DNA of 18,907 nt. Origin: Brevundimonas sp. Its GTDB lineage: Bacteria > Pseudomonadota > Alphaproteobacteria > Caulobacterales > Caulobacteraceae. The stretch lies in assembly GCF_003248455.1 (NCBI RefSeq), contig NZ_QFNM01000050.1, positions 1 to 18,907 on the forward strand. The letters run 5' to 3'. Under the pieces are notes generated by a model. The model saw nothing but the letters and a program-made list of their open reading frames with translations, made no database searches and had not been told where the DNA came from. This document shows positions 8,891-16,421 of the stretch, piece after piece. The position numbers were made by a program, and so were the translations under genes. The stretch's first letter is position 1, and each line of letters starts with the position of its first letter.

Positions 8891-10318
8891 ATGGCGTTTG
8901 TCACGGACAAGGAAGAACTGAAACCCGGCCTGGTCATCTTCCGGCGCGGCGACTTGCAGACCCGGGATTGGTACTGCCGCGTCAGGCTGCCGAAGGCGAC
9001 GCGCTACAAGACCATAGCCCTGAAAACGCCAGATATCACGACGGCGCGAACTCTGGCCTATGATCACGAGAGCGAAGTCCGCTTTGCGCTGAAACGCAAT
9101 CTGCCGGTGTTCAACCGCCCGTTCTCCGCCGTGGCTAAGGATTACATCGCGGAACAGAAACTGCGCGCGCAGCGCGGCGAGATCACGATGGGCCGGGTCA
9201 AGCTGATCGAGTCCGTCGTGAAGAACCAGCTTAACCCCTATGTCGGCAAGACCCAGATCGACCTGATCGCTCTGGACCGTTGGCAGAACTATCCGTCCTG
9301 GCGGCGGTCACTGGGTCAGGGACGGATGACCCGCCACGGCAATGTGCGTCCGATGACAGAGGCCGAGCGCGATGCCGCCAAGACCCTCGCCGACGCCAAG
9401 GCGAAGCAGAAAGCGCGCACGGTCGGCAACCAGACGACGGAGACACCGGCGCCAGAGAATACGGAGTGGATCATCGTCAGCGACGCGACGATCCGTTTCG
9501 AGATGAAGATCTACCGCGCCATCATCAATGACGCCGTTTCAAAACAGGAGGCCCCGCCTCATCACCGTATCGAAGGGATGCCGTCGCTCGAGAAGCAGCG
9601 CCGGGATGCGTTCTCGCTGGAAGAATATCGCAGGCTTCACACCCACGCCCGCACCAAATGGGTCGATGCTGCCGAGACCAAAACCGCCCGCTGGTATCGG
9701 GCCATGGTTTATCAATTCGTCCTCATCATGTGCAACACGGGCATGCGGCCTTCCGAGGCGCGCAACCTCCGTTGGCGCGACGTGATGGAGGCGACCGACA
9801 AGAACGGCCAGCCGGTCACCGTGTTATCCGTGCGAGGCAAGGGCAAGTCCCGCCAACTTGTCGCGCCGAGCGGAAACGTCGGCAAATACCTCGACCGTAT
9901 CCGCGCCATAGCGGTGAGCACGGCGCCCGAGGCTCCTGTGTTCAGCAGTGCGACCGGCACGACGGAACGCACGCTCTACAAATCTTTCATCGCCGACCTT
10001 CTGAAAGACGCCAATCTGCGCGTCGGGCCCTCCGGCATTCTGCGCTCGACTTATTCGTTCCGGCACACCTATGCCACCATCCGCCTGACCGAAGGTGTCA
10101 GCGAACTGCTGCTGGCCGAGCAGATGGGAACGTCAGTGCAGATGATCCAGGAGCACTACGGCCATGTGGACACCATCAAACACGCCGACCTCGTTCTTCA
10201 AGGCATGAGCGACTGGGAGCCGAGGGAGCTGGCGACACCGACAGACGACAAGCAAACCGTTAGGGTCAAACGGAACGCGCGTGCGAAGATCAACACCGAG
10301 CCGCGCAAGCCTCATTAA
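8891..10318 (+). CDS. Tyrosine recombinase / site-specific integrase
   Basis: This 475-aa phage-type integrase probably inserted the island. The C-terminal catalytic domain shows Arg286 in NTGMRPSEARNLRWRDV, Lys317 in RGKGKSR, Arg391-His392 in YSFRHTYATIRL and the nucleophile Tyr423 in MIQEHYGHVD. The first His of the usual HxxR box is Tyr388 and the GH before the tyrosine reads GT, a variant I believe to be common in this integrase subgroup. The core-binding domain lies at about residues 75-235 and includes an unusual basic, Ala/Lys-rich insert at about 155-190. The ATG at 8891 is preferred over the GTG at 8858, because gagg lies five bases before it. The stop is taa, and a convergent gene follows after 543 nt. 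Confidence 0.93.
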   Translation: MAFVTDKEELKPGLVIFRRGDLQTRDWYCRVRLPKATRYKTIALKTPDITTARTLAYDHESEVRFALKRNLPVFNRPFSAVAKDYIAEQKLRAQRGEITMGRVKLIESVVKNQLNPYVGKTQIDLIALDRWQNYPSWRRSLGQGRMTRHGNVRPMTEAERDAAKTLADAKAKQKARTVGNQTTETPAPENTEWIIVSDATIRFEMKIYRAIINDAVSKQEAPPHHRIEGMPSLEKQRRDAFSLEEYRRLHTHARTKWVDAAETKTARWYRAMVYQFVLIMCNTGMRPSEARNLRWRDVMEATDKNGQPVTVLSVRGKGKSRQLVAPSGNVGKYLDRIRAIAVSTAPEAPVFSSATGTTERTLYKSFIADLLKDANLRVGPSGILRSTYSFRHTYATIRLTEGVSELLLAEQMGTSVQMIQEHYGHVDTIKHADLVLQGMSDWEPRELATPTDDKQTVRVKRNARAKINTEPRKPH

Positions 10319-10861
10319 TGTCCCGGCCTTCGCCGCCGAGGATCACGCGCCGAGTTCGGTGCGCCGCTGTGGCGAAGGGCTGGTCTGCGTCTCTGCCATA
10401 CGTCCGATGCGCAGCCTGCGTCCTTGATCGGCCGTCTGGCTAAGCAGGCCGGTGGAGCAAGCCGCGTCGAGTTCGATGCGGCCCGCGGGCCTGCGTCTTC
10501 CGCCGCTATGCTCCCGCGCGCCGTGGCGCTCTTGGTGGGGGCTAAGCAAGGCTTTATACGTTGGGGATCGGCGATGTCGCGAATAGCCACTCTGACTCCG
10601 AGCGGACCCTTAAGGGTCTGCTTTCCGGCAGGCCTTGGGTGCCCACGCTTGCGGATGGGCAACTTCGAGCGAACAATACAACATTTGCGGGAAGCCGCAG
10701 GGCGTCGAGACGGTTCTGATCAAGTGCACCCGATCCTATCGCAGCTGGCGTTAGCCTCATGTCGGTCGACAGCTCAGCGAAAGCCCACTTCCTGGTAATA
10801 CGGGAATAACCGCTGGCGCATCGAGGCGGCTGGTGTGGCCGAAAGGATCGCTGCGGTCGCC
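10319..10861. other. 543-nt stretch without a recognisable gene
   Basis: This lies between the 3' ends of the integrase gene and the convergent GHKL gene. Open frames here (for example 10424-10798 plus and 10315-10662 minus) lack a ribosome-binding site, family likeness and consistent codon bias. The only clear structure is the palindrome at 10601-10622. It may be a remnant of older mobile DNA or carry an untranslated RNA; neither can be shown. Confidence 0.6.
10601..10622. repeat. 22-nt near-perfect palindrome
   Basis: The core GACCCTTAAGGGTC (10605-10618) is a perfect 14-nt palindrome. Extended to 22 nt, only one position departs from symmetry. It could be a binding site for a dimeric protein or a cruciform. 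There is no T tract, so it is not a terminator. Confidence 0.55.
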
Positions 10862-12961
10862 TTAATCGTCGTCCTCAAGGACATTCTCCTCGACCTCTGG
10901 GGCTTCTCCAGCCTGCAGGCTGGTCGGCCGCTGTCGGCTTAAGCCTGCGGTGTGCAGGGTCGCCCGGTTGCGGAGCCAAGCGTCATTGACCAAGTCCTGC
11001 CACTGGATGACTTCGATCTGACCGCGGTAGCGGCCCTTGAGGCTCCGGAGACGTCCTTGACCGTTCGCTGTGGTGTCCCAGCTTGAGAGCTGTTGCTCTA
11101 GATCGCCGACGATGTCGGCGACTATATAGCAGTGAAAGACGCAGTCATCAGCGACGCGAACCCGGGAGCGCCCGAAGGACTCGATTTCTCCGTCCTTCAA
11201 CTGCGCCAGATAGCGGGTGATCTGCTGTTCAATCTGGTCCTCCGCCTTCCCATAAGTCTTGCGTCCCGGCTTCTTGAACTCGACGACCATCACCGTCCGA
11301 AGAGGCTCGAAGGTATCGACGGCGTCTTCTTGCGCGGGGTGCGTAACGCCTAGGCCATAGGCCAGATCCCACACTAGAAGGTCGGGCCGATCCGATGATC
11401 CACCTTGCGCGAGAACGGCGTCGAGACGCTTGTCTGACGAGAAAGCGCGCGTGAACGCCAGCCTCTCGTCCACAATCCAGAGATCATGTGCGCGACTCTT
11501 AGGTTCTGCGGGATCGTCGCCGCGGACGCCCATAGGGCAGATGAAGGAATGAAGCGTCCGCTCCAAATGGTAATCGTCTTCCTTCCCCTCTCTGGCCCGA
11601 ATGCGGGTGATCAGTTTCTCTAAAAGTTCAAGCGCGAGTTTGCGGCGCACGACGTGCTGCGCCAACGCTAGTTGCTCAGAAGCCTGTATTTCGCGAGCCG
11701 CAGTTGCAACCGATGCATCGAAGTGGATCGGCGTCTCTCCCAGGTCGAGGGAGTCGATCAAATTCTGGAGTGTAATCTGCCGGCTCTCCTCCCGCCGGAT
11801 TTGATACTTGATCAGGCCCGACGCGAAGTCCTCAGCGCTAGCCGCATGAAACGGTACCCGGCCGAGTTGGGTCGCATCGTCGTCGAAACCGAAGGTCGGG
11901 TATCGTTCAACGAAGCTTTCGTAGCGCTTCTTACGCTTGGCGACATATGCCTTGACCTGATCGGGCAGCATACGGTCTCGCACCACGTCCATGCAGGCGC
12001 GACTGATTTCCTTGAGCGTGCGCTCAGGCAGATTGAACGCCGTGCGCCCTTCGTTGACGCGCAGATCAAGGTATTCGCCGGACACGCAGCCATGAAAGAC
12101 AAGGTCGGTTTCGTCGCCGCGCGAGAGAGTTTCAATTCCGAGCAGATTGTCGACCTTTCGGGTCTCGACGGTGCGGCTATTGGCCAAGAGATGGAGCTGA
12201 TGGCGGCCTTCAAGGCCGGTGCTGGCTTCGGCGCGACAGGTGAACCCTGTGATCTTCAGCGCGCCGAAGACCTCATGCTTGAACTCGGCGTCGATGGGCC
12301 GCCCGACGGTTAAGTCCGACACGGCTTGAGGATAGGTTGTCGGCTCGCCATCCAAGTCAATCAGGATCGAGGGCCCCGATCCCATAAGAAAATCGGCGAT
12401 GAAGTGTGCGCTGAAGTAGCGGAGAAAGGTGTCTCGGCGCTTTGGAAACGCGTCGGCGTACTCCTTGGTGCGCAGACCGCTGAAACGAATGCAGGTGCCC
12501 CGTTGGGCCCTCTCGGGTGCGGGTTCGTCCTCGATCCGAGAGACCACCTGCTCAGCGTTATTCAGTACAAAATCGAATTGACGAACCGATATGGAGTCGC
12601 CCGACGCGTAGGTACTCTCGAGCGAAATCTCGGAGAAGGCGTCGAGCCAGAAGAGACGGCCGACACCCTTGCCACCCTTGGCGCGCTTATAGTCGGTGTC
12701 GATCTCGCAGAAGGCCTCGTAGCGTTCCTTGTCTAGCCCCACACCGTCGTCCGCCACCAGGATTGAAATCCGATCCGGATCCGAGAGGTTGGTCACCGCG
12801 ATCCGAACGCTGCCCCCGGCCACGTCATCACCGAAGCGGTCTTCGATCGCGAACATGGCGTTGCTCACTGCCTCGAAAAGAGGCTGCAATCCTTGGGTCG
12901 CGTTTGAGGGTTTCGGCAGCTTTCGAACGCGATTTTCGATATTTGGCGTCAGGGCGGGCAA
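10862..12961 (-). CDS. GHKL (HSP90-like) ATPase fused to a PD-(D/E)XK nuclease-like domain
   Basis: This 699-aa protein has an N-terminal Bergerat-fold ATPase. The N box is EAVSNAMFAIED (Glu30, Asn34), the G1 box is DDGVGL (71-76) and the glycine lid is KGGKGVGRLFWL (about 95-106). Residues about 220-310 look like the transducer domain of MutL/HSP90 relatives (LLANSRTVETRKV, LRVNEGRTAFN). A helical region with RKLALELLEKLITRIRAREG (440-459) follows. The C-terminal part has Asp527 in RPDLLVWD, Glu561-x-Lys563 in VVEFKKP and Gln576/579/580, the pattern of a PD-(D/E)XK nuclease. The most likely role is ATP-dependent DNA or RNA cleavage in phage defence. The TTG start at 12961 is the only one possible after an upstream in-frame tga and has ggag at five bases. 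It follows the HEPN gene on the same strand by 180 nt. Domains are well supported; function is inferred. Confidence 0.85.
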   Translation of the reverse strand: MPALTPNIENRVRKLPKPSNATQGLQPLFEAVSNAMFAIEDRFGDDVAGGSVRIAVTNLSDPDRISILVADDGVGLDKERYEAFCEIDTDYKRAKGGKGVGRLFWLDAFSEISLESTYASGDSISVRQFDFVLNNAEQVVSRIEDEPAPERAQRGTCIRFSGLRTKEYADAFPKRRDTFLRYFSAHFIADFLMGSGPSILIDLDGEPTTYPQAVSDLTVGRPIDAEFKHEVFGALKITGFTCRAEASTGLEGRHQLHLLANSRTVETRKVDNLLGIETLSRGDETDLVFHGCVSGEYLDLRVNEGRTAFNLPERTLKEISRACMDVVRDRMLPDQVKAYVAKRKKRYESFVERYPTFGFDDDATQLGRVPFHAASAEDFASGLIKYQIRREESRQITLQNLIDSLDLGETPIHFDASVATAAREIQASEQLALAQHVVRRKLALELLEKLITRIRAREGKEDDYHLERTLHSFICPMGVRGDDPAEPKSRAHDLWIVDERLAFTRAFSSDKRLDAVLAQGGSSDRPDLLVWDLAYGLGVTHPAQEDAVDTFEPLRTVMVVEFKKPGRKTYGKAEDQIEQQITRYLAQLKDGEIESFGRSRVRVADDCVFHCYIVADIVGDLEQQLSSWDTTANGQGRLRSLKGRYRGQIEVIQWQDLVNDAWLRNRATLHTAGLSRQRPTSLQAGEAPEVEENVLEDDD

Positions 12962-12966
12962 GGCGG

Positions 12967-12970
12967 CTCC
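12967..12970 (-). promoter_or_regulatory. Ribosome-binding site fixing the TTG start of the GHKL gene
   Basis: GGAG on the minus strand lies six bases upstream of the codon at 12961, and an in-frame tga further upstream excludes an earlier start. This decides for the rare TTG start. Confidence 0.7.
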
Positions 12971-13141
12971 AGTCTTCGCCGATCAAGGTGCGAGTGGTTG
13001 TTCCTAACCCGAACGCCGCGAAAAGTACGGCTTCTAAGGCGTGGTGGTCTTGGCGATAGGAAGGCAGCGGCGACGGCGGTCAAGCGATGCTCGGTTCGTG
13101 GCCAAAGATCAAATAGACCGTTGGGTGTTCAACAGGCGGTC

Positions 13142-14146
13142 TCAAGCATCGAAGAAGCTGCACGGCATGTCAGGTCCGAGGTAGGCCAGCGGGTGAGTCG
13201 GCCCGAGCACATACTCCGGCCACTCGGCAGCGATCGCGTCGGCGGCGGTCGCCGCAATGTAGGGACCACGCCTGACGTTGTTTCGCGCCGCTTCAAGCCA
13301 GTCCTCTACGATCTCGATGACCACCGCCGAACCGAGGACCGCCGGAATCGTCAGGCGGAAGGCCTCGCCTGTGCCAAGTGCGATGTGGACGAGACGTTCG
13401 TGGTTCGCTTTCGTCCGCTCCAGTAAGCTGCGATAGTCGAAAATGCGTCGGTCACCCCCCATGAAGACCACGTCGTAGAGTCGCCCCGTCGCGCCGTCGA
13501 CGGCCTCGGAGTCTTGTGCCCAAGGGCGACGTAGAAGGTTGACTACGACGTTGACGACCTCCGACTTGTCGACAAATCCGATCCTCGCCCACTGCCCCGG
13601 CTCGATCTCGCCCCATGGCAGCGGGTCATATCCGATGAAATGTCGAGTGACCTTGTCGCGGTCCGGCGGCAAGATGGGCAGAAGGTCGTTGTAGCTGGTG
13701 CAGAACGTCCAGAATCCGCGATCGAGGTCACGCAGGAACTGCAGAAGGCGAGAGTGATCGTCAGGGTGCCCCGCGCGAAAGTGAGCGATGCGGTGGCGTA
13801 TCTGTTCGATTTCCTTAAGTTTGGTGTCCCAGAGCGGCTTCGGCGGCAGGTAAATGGCGAAGCACTCCCAGTGTGCGTCGATCAGACCCGCAAGCTGCCC
13901 GAGGGACGCATAACTGAGCGCGTTCATCTCCGGCGTCGGCATGTGTTTGAGGAATTTGTCCGCCTCGAACGATCGCGGGTTCGTTTTGAGCGACGCACGC
14001 CAGTCATCCCCAAGCAAAGCCCGCAACTCGACATAAATTATTGACCGCAGCCAAGTCTCGAATTGCCAAAGGCGCGCGTAAATCCGCAGTGCGCGTTCGG
14101 GAACGTCGCGAGCTTCTTCGATCAGAGTGGGTGGGGCTTGAGTCAT
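13142..14146 (-). CDS. HEPN-domain protein (Abi-like / Swt1-type), putative RNase
   Basis: This 334-aa protein has an all-helical N-terminal half. KLKEIEQIRHRIAHFRAGHP holds Arg117-x4-His122, the Rx4-6H active-site motif of HEPN ribonucleases, and sits in the context typical of Abi-like and Swt1-type HEPN proteins (IxxIRxxIAH). Residues about 17-45 (RALRIYARLWQFETWLRSII) form another helix with a polar face, as in the HEPN fold. The C-terminal half (about 165-334) matches nothing I recognise; ends include PYIAATAADAIAAEWPEYVL. The HEPN family often cleaves RNA in abortive infection or toxin systems. ATG 14146 has aaagg before it. The gene lies upstream of the GHKL-nuclease gene on the same strand, so a two-gene unit is likely. 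HEPN call fairly firm; RNase activity inferred. Confidence 0.78.
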   Translation of the reverse strand: MTQAPPTLIEEARDVPERALRIYARLWQFETWLRSIIYVELRALLGDDWRASLKTNPRSFEADKFLKHMPTPEMNALSYASLGQLAGLIDAHWECFAIYLPPKPLWDTKLKEIEQIRHRIAHFRAGHPDDHSRLLQFLRDLDRGFWTFCTSYNDLLPILPPDRDKVTRHFIGYDPLPWGEIEPGQWARIGFVDKSEVVNVVVNLLRRPWAQDSEAVDGATGRLYDVVFMGGDRRIFDYRSLLERTKANHERLVHIALGTGEAFRLTIPAVLGSAVVIEIVEDWLEAARNNVRRGPYIAATAADAIAAEWPEYVLGPTHPLAYLGPDMPCSFFDA

Positions 14147-14489
14147 GGTGCCTTTAATGTCTGTGAGTGCGGGCGAGCGGAGCTAGCTCTGGGGGGTTCA
14201 TATTTGACGCTTACCGCTCAGGCCGCGCGTAGGTCGACCCCAACGGTTGGACGGGTCGGCTCGGCGATGGCCGACGCCATTCTCATCGCATGTGCGCCGC
14301 TGAGGCACACATGGCTCGACGGGACCCTCGCGAACGGCGAGACGTTTGCCTTCGGCCTTGGCTCGAAGCCGCTGCCAGACCCCACTGGGCGTCGAGCCTG
14401 ACGATCTGCCTGACCTGCTTCATATCCCTCATGCTGGCTGCGCGACCGGCAGGGAAGAAGCGGTCATGGGGGAGCCGGGCGAGTCAATC

Positions 14490-14508
14490 GGCGGCGTTTG
14501 GCGCCGCC
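14490..14508. repeat. Perfect 7-bp inverted repeat upstream of mod
   Basis: Arms GGCGGCG and CGCCGCC enclose a tttgg loop. The hairpin is followed by an agatcagatcagg direct repeat of gatca. It is about 165 nt before the mod start and could be an operator, a leader hairpin, or the terminator of a lost gene. Confidence 0.4.
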
Positions 14509-14661
14509 CTAGATCAGATCAGGAGTACCGTCTCGACCAGGCGGGGCCCTACTGCTGAAAAGGCGCTCCCCGCCGCTGTTCGGCCCGTCAATCTTCTCAG
14601 GATGCGTTCCGCTTGCGATTCAGCCCATAAGGGCGACGGAGCGGCGAGATCCGCGAGAAAT

Positions 14662-14667
14662 GGAGGG
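14662..14667 (+). promoter_or_regulatory. Strong ribosome-binding site fixing the GTG start of mod
   Basis: GGAGGG ends five bases before the GTG at 14673, a near-consensus Shine-Dalgarno that decides the start. Confidence 0.75.
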
Positions 14668-14672
14668 CGCTC

Positions 14673-16421
14673 GTGCCGACACTGGAATTCAAGGGCAAGC
14701 CCTTTGTCTATTCCCACCATCTGGCCGTGCCGTTTCGCGAACTCAGAGTGGTCGCGGACAAAAGCGCGCCCGGTCCCGCCGGGCCGGCGCTGGACGACAG
14801 TCTCGTCATCCATGGCGACAACCTGCATGCCCTGAAGGCCTTGCTGCCGCGGTATGCGGGGAAAGTCGACGTGATTTATATCGATCCGCCCTACAACACC
14901 GGCAAGGACGACTGGCGCTACAACGACCGGGTCGACTCGCCCCTGATGAACAGTTGGCTGGGGTCGCTGGTCAACAAGGAGGATATGGAGCGCCACGACA
15001 AATGGCTCTGCATGATGTGGCCGCGCCTGCACCTGCTATATGACCTACTGTCTCCCTCGGGCGTGCTGTTCGTCAGCATCGACGACAATGAGGCGGGCCC
15101 GCTCAAGGCGCTCCTCGGCGAGATTTTCGGCGAGGACAACTGGCTCGGGACGATCGTTTGGAAGAACGCGACCGACAACAATCCCACGCGGATCGCGATC
15201 GAGCACGAGTACGTTCACGTCTGGGCGCGCAGCAAGGAGGAGAGCGCGTCGGTCTGGAAGGCGCCGTTGTCGGACGTCAAGGACGTCATGCTCGCCAAGG
15301 GCGAGGAGCTCCTAGCGACCTTTAAGGGCGACGCCGACCTCTCGGCCGCCTATCGCGTCTGGCACAAGTCGGTGAAGAGCCAGCTCGGCCCGCTGGCCGG
15401 TTATGAGATGATCGACCGCAAGGGAATCTATGCGGCCAGCCGGAGCGTGCACAACCCGGGCAAGCAGGGGTACGACTGGGAGCTCCTGAACCCCCTCACC
15501 CAGACCTACGTCCCCAAGCCGTTGATGGGTTACCGCTTCCCCGAGGAGACACGGGATCAACTCCTCGCCGAAGACCGGATCATTTTTTCGGACGATCCAG
15601 GACAGCTCATCCGGCTGAAAACCTATCTCGAGACCTATCAGGAGAAGATGCCGTCCGTTGTCGAGATCGACGGGCGTCGGGGGGCCAATGAGCTCCGTCA
15701 GCTTTCGGCCGGGATGTCCGATCTGAAATTCAAGAACCCCAAGACCTTCACCCTGATCGAATGGCTGCTCTCCTATGTGGCCAAGCCGGACGCCCTGGTG
15801 CTGGACTCCTTCGCCGGGTCGGGCACGACGGCCCATGCTGTCCTCTCCCTAAACAAGGCCGACGGCGGCGATCGGCGGTTCATCCTCGTCGAGGCGGGCG
15901 ACTATGCCGATGGTTTGACCGCTGAGCGCGTTCGGCGGACAATCAAGGGTGTGCCGGCCGCGTCGGACGCAGCGATCCGTGAGGGCCTCGGGGGCTCGTT
16001 CTCCTACTGCGAGCTCGGCGAAGAAATGAATATCGAGCGCTTCTTCGCCGGCGAGGGAGCCGAGCCGGGCTGGAGCCGCCTGGCGGAGTACGTCGCCTAC
16101 ACGGCGACAGGCGCAACCCTGAGCGTAGGGGAAGAAGGGGCTGACGGATACGCCGGGGCCGTCGCCGGCTTCCGTCTTCACCTGATCTATCGGCCTGATC
16201 AAACCTGGATGCGATCCAACGCCGCCATGCTGGACATGGCGACGGCAGAGCGGATCGCGGCGGCCGCCGAAGGGAAGCCCGTGCTGATCTTCGCGGCAGG
16301 CAAGTTCGTCGCCCAGAAGACGCTGAGCGCCATGGGCGTGACCTTCTGCCAGCTCCCCTATGCGATCCATCGTATTCTCGGAGACGGGACCGAGACGGGG
16401 CCAGCCGGCGATGCAGCTTAA
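14673..16421 (+). CDS. mod: Type III restriction-modification system DNA methyltransferase (Mod)
   Basis: This 582-aa enzyme is a beta-class N6-adenine methyltransferase that recognises DNA and directs the Type III complex. Motif IV DPPYNTG (71-77) comes first. After it come YNDRVDSPLMNSWL and LLSPSGVLFVSIDDNE, a long middle region (about 165-345) expected to hold the target recognition domain, then FKNPKTFTLIEWLL and the SAM-binding motif I DSFAGSGTT (378-386). This is the beta-class order. The last 170 residues are typical of the Res-contacting C-terminal part. The GTG start is set by GGAGGG. The stop lies inside the start of res (11-nt overlap), so both are translated from one message. The recognised DNA motif cannot be read from the sequence. 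Confidence 0.93.
   Translation: MPTLEFKGKPFVYSHHLAVPFRELRVVADKSAPGPAGPALDDSLVIHGDNLHALKALLPRYAGKVDVIYIDPPYNTGKDDWRYNDRVDSPLMNSWLGSLVNKEDMERHDKWLCMMWPRLHLLYDLLSPSGVLFVSIDDNEAGPLKALLGEIFGEDNWLGTIVWKNATDNNPTRIAIEHEYVHVWARSKEESASVWKAPLSDVKDVMLAKGEELLATFKGDADLSAAYRVWHKSVKSQLGPLAGYEMIDRKGIYAASRSVHNPGKQGYDWELLNPLTQTYVPKPLMGYRFPEETRDQLLAEDRIIFSDDPGQLIRLKTYLETYQEKMPSVVEIDGRRGANELRQLSAGMSDLKFKNPKTFTLIEWLLSYVAKPDALVLDSFAGSGTTAHAVLSLNKADGGDRRFILVEAGDYADGLTAERVRRTIKGVPAASDAAIREGLGGSFSYCELGEEMNIERFFAGEGAEPGWSRLAEYVAYTATGATLSVGEEGADGYAGAVAGFRLHLIYRPDQTWMRSNAAMLDMATAERIAAAAEGKPVLIFAAGKFVAQKTLSAMGVTFCQLPYAIHRILGDGTETGPAGDAA

Larger units (their letters stand above)
14147..14672. other. 526-nt divergent intergenic stretch
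   Basis: This lies between the starts of the HEPN gene (minus) and mod (plus), so promoters for both must lie here. Short frames such as 14063-14401 plus and 14346-14558 plus have no ribosome-binding site and no recognisable product. The clearest structure is the hairpin at 14490-14508. No consensus promoter was identified with confidence. Confidence 0.5.

Noticed and set aside
10424..10798. 124-aa open frame in the gap after the integrase
   Set aside because: It has no ribosome-binding site, no recognisable domain and no consistent codon bias. It may be a chance frame in GC-rich DNA.
14063..14401. 112-aa plus-strand frame overlapping the HEPN gene start
   Set aside because: Its first part is antisense to the HEPN gene, and the second part lacks a start signal or recognisable family. 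A gene remnant is possible but not supportable.
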